This document shows, piece after piece, positions 1 to 4,664 of a stretch of 15,725 nt of DNA. The DNA is taken from contig CAYHNU010000012.1 in assembly GCA_964358085.1 (NCBI GenBank), positions 1 to 15,725 on the forward strand. Reading direction: 5' to 3'. Origin of the DNA: GWC2-45-19 sp964358085 (GTDB lineage: Bacteria > Patescibacteriota > Microgenomatia > CAZETR01 > Amesbacteraceae). The notes beneath the pieces were generated by a model, which saw nothing but the letters and a program-made list of their open reading frames with translations, was not told where the DNA came from and did no database searches. Each line of letters begins with the position of its first letter. Position 1 is the stretch's first letter. A program made the translations under genes and the position numbers.

Positions 1-67
1 GGCGGTAAAAAATTTGGTTGAAGGTTTGGCTGGGAGGGTTCCGCCGAACCTAGTAAACAGTTCATAG
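1..67 (+). CDS. C-terminal end of a probable D-2-hydroxyacid dehydrogenase (partial)
   Basis: Reading from base 2, an open frame runs to a TAG at 65-67 and gives AVKNLVEGLAGRVPPNLVNSS. The other two frames stop within the first 21 bases. The pattern of a helix followed by G-x-x-P-P-N-L-V-N resembles the last residues of glyoxylate/hydroxypyruvate reductase-type D-isomer-specific 2-hydroxyacid dehydrogenases, where a final helix precedes a PN-x-VN tail. Only about 21 residues are visible, so the family is a guess; that some gene ends here is more secure, because it abuts a plus-strand gene after 26 bases. Confidence 0.35.
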   Translation, partial: AVKNLVEGLAGRVPPNLVNSS

Positions 68-80
68 TTCATGGTTCATA
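60..80 (+). repeat. Three tandem 7-bp units between genes
   Basis: Three consecutive copies of gttcat(a/g) occupy 60-66, 67-73 and 74-80. They start inside the last codons of the upstream gene and end 13 bases before the ATG at 94. Only the seventh base of the middle copy differs. No function is evident; such short tandem words look like slippage products. Confidence 0.6.
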
Positions 81-93
81 GTAGAATAGAACG

Positions 94-1011
94 ATGGCCG
101 AATTGGTAAGACAGGTGAATTTGAAGAGAATGCCGGTGAATAGGAAACTAATTGTGTGGGTGTTTGTAGTAACGGGACTGGTCAGCGGCTGGCTGTGGTG
201 GAAGGAGCAGAAACCGAAGTTAGAACCTCTTAAAGTCAGTTATCAGATAGAGAGAAAAGAAATAGCGGGTGAAAGAGATGCGTCCCGGGAGACTAACCGG
301 CTGATAACCCAAATCTGGGCTAAGTTGGCCGCTGCGCAGGGCAATTGGGCAGTGGCGGTATACAGGCTGGACGAGAAAAAGGGGTATGGGATGGGAGAGG
401 ATACGGTGCTGCCGGCGGCGTCGATTATGAAAGTGCCGATTCTGGTGGCGGCAGTAAAAAAGCTGAATCCAGACGATGTGTATGTTTTGCGCGAGGAGGA
501 TAAACAGAGCGGGTCAGGGTCGATTGAGTTTATGGGCGCGGGAACAAAATTGACCGTGAGACAATTACTGGAGGAAATGGTGAAAAAGTCTGACAATACG
601 GCGCCGGTGGTTTTGACGCGGATGGTGGGAAAGAAAGAGATAGAGATGGAGATAGAGAGGTTAGGAATGAAAAATACTAATTTTGGCGAAAATACAACGA
701 CCGCAGAGGATGTAGTGGCCATGTGGAAGAAAGTATATGAGGGAAAGAATGAGCAATTGCTGGAGTTGCTGCAGGACAGTATTTATGAAGACCGGATTCC
801 ATTGGGGCTGCCGGATGGGGTGGGCTTGGTGCATAAGGTAGGTACTGATGTGGATTTGTGGGCAGATGCCGGAATTGTGATGGCTGACAAACCGTTTGTG
901 CTGGTAATTATGAACGAGAAAGTGGGCATGGACGAGGCGAAGAAATTGGTGCCGGAGCTAACTAAACTTATCTGGGACTTTGAAGCAGGAAGAACCGCAA
1001 AGCCACAATAA
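94..1011 (+). CDS. Membrane-anchored serine hydrolase, class A beta-lactamase/PBP fold
   Basis: The 305-residue product has a basic N-terminus, one membrane anchor at about residues 19-36 and an extracytoplasmic serine hydrolase domain. The three motifs of the penicillin-recognising fold are visible: SIMK (S110, K113) carrying the nucleophile, SDN (166-168), and K248-V-G in place of KTG. The segment NTTTAEDVVAMW (about 199-210) matches the helix after the omega loop of class A beta-lactamases, but I see no E-x-x-L-N motif with the deacylating glutamate before it. That argues for a peptidoglycan carboxypeptidase or penicillin-binding role rather than true antibiotic hydrolysis, although databases would probably call it a beta-lactamase. 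The neighbouring gene on the other strand is a class A PBP, which supports a wall function. The 3' end overlaps a possible small antisense gene by 44 bases. Confidence 0.85.
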   Translation: MAELVRQVNLKRMPVNRKLIVWVFVVTGLVSGWLWWKEQKPKLEPLKVSYQIERKEIAGERDASRETNRLITQIWAKLAAAQGNWAVAVYRLDEKKGYGMGEDTVLPAASIMKVPILVAAVKKLNPDDVYVLREEDKQSGSGSIEFMGAGTKLTVRQLLEEMVKKSDNTAPVVLTRMVGKKEIEMEIERLGMKNTNFGENTTTAEDVVAMWKKVYEGKNEQLLELLQDSIYEDRIPLGLPDGVGLVHKVGTDVDLWADAGIVMADKPFVLVIMNEKVGMDEAKKLVPELTKLIWDFEAGRTAKPQ

Positions 1012-1069
1012 TGGCTACAGCCGCGGAGAGGGTGGCGATTAGGACGAGGGTGTTGCGATAGTTGTTCAT
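968..1069 (-). CDS. Possible 33-residue single-pass membrane peptide
   Basis: The ATG at 1069-1067 lies one base after the TGA of the large PBP gene (1073-1071), so translation could be coupled to it. The product is MNNYRNT, then about 24 almost purely hydrophobic residues (8-30), then QSPR. That is a good transmembrane helix with a short polar cytoplasmic or outer tail. It has no recognisable Shine-Dalgarno sequence and overlaps the last 44 bases of the convergent serine hydrolase gene. I know of no family for it. The hydrophobic run could be a by-product of the opposite strand's coding sequence, so this is tentative. Confidence 0.35.
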   Translation of the reverse strand: MNNYRNTLVLIATLSAAVAIIVALRFFLLQSPR

Positions 1070-1070
1070 T

Positions 1071-3401
1071 TCAGGGAGTAGAGGCTCCTTGAAGAATCTT
1101 ATCACGCTCTTCCTGATTTTTTTTGGCTTTGTCCTCAAGAAGTTTATCGATAGCTTCCTTGGTGCAGGCGGATTTGGGCTCGGTGCCGGAGAGGAAATAT
1201 TCACTGCGGGTGGGACAGCCTTCGCAAGCCAGTTGGCCAGTGATGGTGCAGATGTTGACGCGGATAAGATTGGCGGGTGGAAGGAAACCGGCGGCGGGAG
1301 TGGTTTTGAGAATCTCCGTCATGACACGGCGCCAAATAGGGGAAGCGCCGGTGACGCCGGAAGCGACGTAACTCATGGAAGAATTGTCGTTATTGCCGAC
1401 CCAGACGGCGACCAGCCGGTCAGGGGTGTAACCAATGGTCCAGTTATCCCGGAGATTATTAGTAGTGCCGGTTTTGACAGCTACATTGGGAACATTCAGG
1501 TCAGAATTGGAACCGAAGGCGGGGGTGCGGGCGATGTTGTCGGAAAGAATGTTGGAAATAAGATAAGCGATGCGGGGGTCGAGGACGGATTCGGAATCAC
1601 AGTCCGTAATTTCAGTGGCCTCGGCTGCGCGGATTCCGGGCTGGTATTTACATCTAAATTCTTCGAGGACTTTGCCGGTGGAGTCGCGGACAGAAAGAAT
1701 AGGATGAAGTGCCGTTTTTGAACCGGAGTTGGCGAAGACTCCAAAAGCGGTAGCCATGTCCAGCATGGTAACTTCGCCGCCCCCCAAAGTAAGAGACAGA
1801 CCGTAGCGGGACGGATCGGTCCAGGAAGAAATGCCTAAGTTTTGGGCGAATTTGATGAAATTGGGTACACCATTGGCGGCCAGGATTTTGACGGCCGGAA
1901 CGTTGTAAGAAGAGCCGAGGGCGGTTCTTAAAGTAACTTTGCCATGAAAGCGCCCGTCGTAGTTGACGGGGGAGTAGGAAGGTTGGCCTGGAGTTTTGTA
2001 GGTAATGGGAGAATCATCAATGATAGAGGTGGGAGTGAAACCGCGGGTCAGGGCCAGGGCATAGTTGAGGGGTTTGATGGCCGACCCTGGTTGGCGCAAG
2101 GCAGTAGTAACGTTGAAATTGCCGTCGTGAGCGATGTCGAAATAATCTTTGGAGCCGACCATGGCTAAAATTTCTCCACTTTGGGGTTGAGTGACGAGAG
2201 CGGCTCCGTTGCCGATGCGCAGGTAGGCGACCTTGGCTATTTCGGAAGCGACTGCGGTTTGAGCAGTTTGCTGGATGGATAGGTCTAGAGAAGTGACGAC
2301 TTCCAATCCGCCTTGCTCTACGACGGCGGTGCCGTATTTTTTGCTCAGATAATCGCGGACGTACATGACAAAATGGGGAGCTTTGATGTCGATGGTCTGG
2401 GGGGCGAAACGCAGTTCTTCACTAGAAACGGCGTCTGCTTGATCCCAAGTGATAAAACCTTCGGAGACCATGCGCTGCAAGACTTCCTTTTGGCGAGATT
2501 TGGCCAGCTCGGGGTGAGCACCGAACGGAGAATAAGTAGTGGGGGAGGCAGGTAGGCCAGCCAGGAGGGCCGATTCGGCCAAGGTAAGGGCGGAAACGGG
2601 TTTGTTGAAATAGGTTTGGGCAGCCTCTTCCACCCCGTAGGCGGCGCCGCCAAAACTGACGCGGTTTAAATACATTTCCAAAATTTGATCTTTGGGGTAG
2701 CGCATTTCGACCAAGATGGAGAGAACCAACTCGCGGATTTTGCGGCGGAGTGTACGTTCGGGGGAAAGAAGGGCGGTTTTAACCAACTGCTGGGTAATGG
2801 TTGATCCGCCTTCCAGCTGCTGGTTGGTGAGAGTGCGCCAGGAGGCGCGGGTAATGCCACGGAGAGAGAAGCCGGAGTGACGATAAAATTCGGCGTCTTC
2901 GATAGAAATAATAGCCTGGCGGAGAGTCAAGGGGGTGTCTAGCAATTTGACCAGGGTGCGGTTTTGAGAGGCATAGATTTTGTAGAGTTCTACTCCGTGC
3001 CGGTCTCGGATATGGGTGGTGAGAGGGACGGGTTGAGTAGTGAGTGATGATGGAGACGGTAGGTCCTTGAAAACGTAAAGATAAATACCAATACTGCCAA
3101 TACTACAAATAAGTACCAATAACCAAAATTTTAAATTTGAAATATCGAGCTTCCGCTCGCGCTTCGCGAGTAATTTTAAATCAAATCTAAATTTGGGAAA
3201 TTTTAAATTTTTAAATAGCTGAATTAGAGGGAAAATTTCTTTGAGGAAGTTTTTGAGATAGGGAGTTTTGGCTTTGTACAGGACGATTTCTTTTTTGCGA
3301 AGCTTCCTTGGTGGAGAAATTTTAGTTCGGGATAATTTTGAGAACAGGAAGTATACAAGGAGATAGAAAGGACGGCCGATGGAAACAAAAAACTTGCGCA
3401 T
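1071..3401 (-). CDS. Bifunctional class A penicillin-binding protein (glycosyltransferase/transpeptidase), copy 1
   Basis: This enzyme polymerises lipid II and cross-links peptidoglycan on the outer face of the membrane. The 776-residue product has a basic cytoplasmic N-terminal part of about 90 residues, a membrane anchor at 91-110, a GT51 glycosyltransferase with the catalytic glutamate in SIEDAEF (E168) and the GGSTITQQLVK motif (198-208), and a transpeptidase with SAIK (S440, K443), SYN (498-500) and KTGTT (643-647). The C-terminal tail holds a cluster of cysteines (CTITGQLACEGC and one more) that could form disulfides. The N-terminal extension is unusual: a second PBP in this window has only about 19 residues before its anchor. 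Much of the extra part is encoded by A/T-rich repeat DNA at 3097-3210. The ATG at 3401 has no good Shine-Dalgarno sequence. Confidence 0.93.
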   Translation of the reverse strand: MRKFFVSIGRPFYLLVYFLFSKLSRTKISPPRKLRKKEIVLYKAKTPYLKNFLKEIFPLIQLFKNLKFPKFRFDLKLLAKRERKLDISNLKFWLLVLICSIGSIGIYLYVFKDLPSPSSLTTQPVPLTTHIRDRHGVELYKIYASQNRTLVKLLDTPLTLRQAIISIEDAEFYRHSGFSLRGITRASWRTLTNQQLEGGSTITQQLVKTALLSPERTLRRKIRELVLSILVEMRYPKDQILEMYLNRVSFGGAAYGVEEAAQTYFNKPVSALTLAESALLAGLPASPTTYSPFGAHPELAKSRQKEVLQRMVSEGFITWDQADAVSSEELRFAPQTIDIKAPHFVMYVRDYLSKKYGTAVVEQGGLEVVTSLDLSIQQTAQTAVASEIAKVAYLRIGNGAALVTQPQSGEILAMVGSKDYFDIAHDGNFNVTTALRQPGSAIKPLNYALALTRGFTPTSIIDDSPITYKTPGQPSYSPVNYDGRFHGKVTLRTALGSSYNVPAVKILAANGVPNFIKFAQNLGISSWTDPSRYGLSLTLGGGEVTMLDMATAFGVFANSGSKTALHPILSVRDSTGKVLEEFRCKYQPGIRAAEATEITDCDSESVLDPRIAYLISNILSDNIARTPAFGSNSDLNVPNVAVKTGTTNNLRDNWTIGYTPDRLVAVWVGNNDNSSMSYVASGVTGASPIWRRVMTEILKTTPAAGFLPPANLIRVNICTITGQLACEGCPTRSEYFLSGTEPKSACTKEAIDKLLEDKAKKNQEERDKILQGASTP
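3097..3210 (-). repeat. A/T-rich and hairpin repeat DNA inside the PBP 5' coding region
   Basis: The 13-mer aaattttaaattt occurs at 3126-3138 and again at 3198-3210, with a variant between them. A perfect hairpin, ctcgcg (3156-3161) with cgcgag (3165-3170) around three bases, sits in the middle. The 15-mer ccaatactacaaata at 3097-3111 and taccaataacc at 3114-3124 also occur in the second PBP gene. This makeup resembles intergenic repeat DNA rather than ordinary coding sequence, yet it is read through as residues of roughly 64-105 of the PBP. Confidence 0.55.
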
Positions 3402-3415
3402 AATTGGAGGGCAGA

Positions 3416-3453
3416 CCTGCCCGCATCCCGCTGAAGCGGGAAGCTTCTGCAGG
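3416..3453. repeat. Nested GC-rich inverted repeat in the PBP leader
   Basis: An outer pair cctgc (3416-3420) and gcagg (3449-3453) encloses an inner perfect hairpin cccgct (3427-3432) with agcggg (3435-3440). It lies 15-52 bases upstream of the minus-strand PBP start codon, in its presumed 5' leader. It could be a mobile palindromic repeat or an RNA structure affecting translation. No similar copy is seen elsewhere in the window. Confidence 0.5.
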
Positions 3454-3466
3454 CGGGAGTGGGGGA

Positions 3467-3472
3467 ATTATA
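3467..3472 (-). promoter_or_regulatory. Candidate -10 box for the first PBP gene
   Basis: Read on the minus strand, 3472-3467 is a perfect TATAAT, preceded by TAGATA. The -35 position about 17 bases upstream (around 3490-3495) reads TAGTCA, a poor match. If used, transcription would start about 60 bases before the ATG, with the GC-rich hairpin in the leader. Confidence 0.3.
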
Positions 3473-3535
3473 TATCTAAAGTGACTTTCTGACTATAGGG
3501 TAGTTGTATGTGATCCTTTGGTAACTCACCCCCTA

Positions 3536-3560
3536 CCCCTCTCTTAATCTAAGAGAGGGG
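3536..3560. repeat. Perfect 11-bp hairpin, possible terminator-like element
   Basis: The arm cccctctctta (3536-3546) pairs perfectly with taagagagggg (3550-3560) around a three-base loop. On the plus strand it is followed by tgctactttt, a weak T-rich tail, so it could terminate plus-strand transcription. No plus-strand gene lies directly upstream, because this is a divergent region. A role as a mobile palindrome or as insulation for the gene at 3601 is equally possible. Confidence 0.45.
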
Positions 3561-3577
3561 TGCTACTTTTAATTATT

Positions 3578-3594
3578 CCCACCTTTCAGGTGGG
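3578..3594. promoter_or_regulatory. Hairpin directly before the start codon at 3601
   Basis: The arm cccacct (3578-3584) pairs perfectly with aggtggg (3588-3594) around ttc. The right arm contains a purine-rich stretch 6 bases before the ATG at 3601, where a Shine-Dalgarno sequence would sit. In RNA this hairpin would hide it. It could regulate translation from 3601, or indicate that the real start is the internal ATG at 3634. Confidence 0.4.
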
Positions 3595-3600
3595 ATTTAT

Positions 3601-3924
3601 ATGTTGAGGGTTGCAAAAGGAAGAGAGAGAGTAATGTCCAGACGAATGACAGATAGACTTAGGGATCTTCCAATTCCCGTTGAATTGGGAAACGCAGCTT
3701 TAGGTAGGGATTTGCATAAGTGCCTAGTGGCAAACGGGGTACGCCGACCTCGGGGAGTGATGTATCCTTTACTAAAAGCAGGATTAACTTTTCGGGATGT
3801 GTGGGAGATGACGGATGAGGAATTAATTAGCGTTAGAAATTTTGGAGTGAACAATTTGCAACACTTAGATGATGCTCTAGGTCAATTAGTTTTGACGACA
3901 CTTGGAACAAAAACTACCGAATAG
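3601..3924 (+). CDS. Orphan protein resembling the RNA polymerase alpha C-terminal domain
   Basis: The 107-residue product has a basic N-terminus, then LPIPVELGNAALGRDLHKCL (about 23-42) and PLLKAGLTFRDVWEMTDEEL with ISVRNFG (56-82). The second part closely matches the helix-hairpin-helix core of the RNA polymerase alpha-subunit C-terminal domain, whose usual form is LKxAGIxTVxDLLxxTEEELLxIRNFG. That domain binds UP-element DNA and activators. There is no trace of the alpha N-terminal assembly domain, so this is a free-standing copy. Two starts are plausible: 3601, behind a hairpin, or 3634 (MSRRMTD), which follows the purine-rich run ggaagagagagag. The 3' end overlaps a relic of a PBP gene on the other strand. 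Confidence 0.6.
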   Translation: MLRVAKGRERVMSRRMTDRLRDLPIPVELGNAALGRDLHKCLVANGVRRPRGVMYPLLKAGLTFRDVWEMTDEELISVRNFGVNNLQHLDDALGQLVLTTLGTKTTE

Positions 3925-3949
3925 CCTTGCCGCGGCGGTCGAGACGAAA
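3914..3949 (-). pseudogene. Relic of a PBP 3' end, beyond the TA module
   Basis: Read on the minus strand from 3949, the frame gives FRLDRRGKAIR and then TAG at 3916-3914. The intact second PBP gene ends VRLDRHGKAIRN before its TAA at 4665. At nucleotide level 20 of 23 bases match over the core CTCGACCGCC-GGCAA-GC-AT. R, K, A, I and R use different synonymous codons, so the relic diverged while still under coding selection. It begins just after the toxin stop (3953-3951) in another frame, and it has no upstream PBP sequence attached. It may be the displaced end of a PBP gene split by insertion of the TA module, or the last remnant of a third PBP paralogue. Confidence 0.65.
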
Positions 3950-3950
3950 A

Positions 3951-4385
3951 CTAGAGAGCGCGAATCTTGAGAGGAGAGAGGTTGAGGTGTTTGAGTCTGT
4001 CATCGTTGGTGATAAAGAGATCGGCGTTGTGACTTAGGGCAGTGGCAAGTTGGATAGAGTCTGGGGTTTTGAGAGGGGGGTGTTTGCGTCTTAGGTCGGC
4101 AGCGATAAGAGCCGTGTTTATATCCAATGGGTAAACGGTCAAATTGGGACAAGTTTTAAAAAACAGCAGATATGAGTCTATGTTGTCTTGATCCCCAAAT
4201 AATTTGGGGAAGGAGAGAGTTTCAATGACCGAGACAACGGAAGTAATAAGCTTGGTTTTTTGAGAAAAAAGAGATTTAAATGTCTTGAGAGATAATTGGT
4301 GGAAGGCACTGTCTGATTTGTCTAAGAAATACATGAAGAGCATCGAGTCCAGGCATACCGACGGGGGATTTAGTTTCGATCCCAT
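3951..4385 (-). CDS. vapC: PIN-domain ribonuclease toxin (VapC-like)
   Basis: The 144-residue product has the fold and spaced acidic residues of PIN-domain nucleases: D13 in VCLDSMLFMYFLD, E55 in SVVSVIETLSFP, D109 in KTPDSIQLATAL and D128 in ADLFITNDDR. These residues bind metal for RNA cleavage in VapC toxins. The gene overlaps the upstream antitoxin by 16 bases, the typical coupled TA layout. VapC toxins usually cut tRNA or rRNA when the antitoxin is lost. The target cannot be read from sequence. Confidence 0.87.
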   Translation of the reverse strand: MGSKLNPPSVCLDSMLFMYFLDKSDSAFHQLSLKTFKSLFSQKTKLITSVVSVIETLSFPKLFGDQDNIDSYLLFFKTCPNLTVYPLDINTALIAADLRRKHPPLKTPDSIQLATALSHNADLFITNDDRLKHLNLSPLKIRAL

Positions 4386-4618
4386 GAGTTACGTTCATTG
4401 TTGATATATTTATTGATGTCTCCATATAGCCCTGTGGCTGAACCCGCAAAACGTTTTATCCAGTCGGAAACTTCGGGAGTGAGGCGAATTTGCGGTCCGA
4501 TGGGGGTTTGAGCCACAGAGAGATGAAGCTTACTTCCCGGCTTGATGCCGGCGGTTTTTCTTATCTGGCTGGGAATTACAACTTGACCTTGAGATGAGAC
4601 AGTTAAAGTGTAAGTCAT
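4370..4618 (-). CDS. AbrB/MazE-family antitoxin with SpoVT-AbrB DNA-binding domain
   Basis: The 82-residue product starts with YTLTVSSQGQVVIPSQIRK and then AGIKPGSKL, the classic swapped-hairpin AbrB DNA-binding domain (residues 1-45). The remaining part, including VSDWIKRFAGSATG, would bind and block the PIN toxin encoded next. The gene is first in a two-gene operon and overlaps the toxin gene by 16 bases. A good promoter (TTGACA, 17 bases, TAAAGT) lies in the 46-base gap after the second PBP, and proteins of this family usually repress their own promoter. Confidence 0.87.
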   Translation of the reverse strand: MTYTLTVSSQGQVVIPSQIRKTAGIKPGSKLHLSVAQTPIGPQIRLTPEVSDWIKRFAGSATGLYGDINKYINNERNSWDRN

Positions 4619-4627
4619 ATGTATTTA

Positions 4628-4656
4628 ACTTTACTTTAAATCTAAATGATTGTCAA
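4628..4656 (-). promoter_or_regulatory. Promoter of the AbrB/PIN TA operon
   Basis: On the minus strand a perfect -35 TTGACA lies at 4656-4651, followed by a 17-base A/T-rich spacer and a -10 TAAAGT at 4633-4628. The start would be about 4 bases before the ATG at 4618, so the leader is short. The -10 area repeats the word aaagt(aaag)tt, which could serve as the antitoxin operator. Confidence 0.5.
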
Positions 4657-4664
4657 TATAGCAT

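Noticed and set aside
1062..1721. 219-codon plus-strand open frame opposite the first PBP
   Set aside because: It is glycine- and aspartate-rich and is the mirror of strongly conserved PBP transpeptidase codons, with no family likeness of its own.
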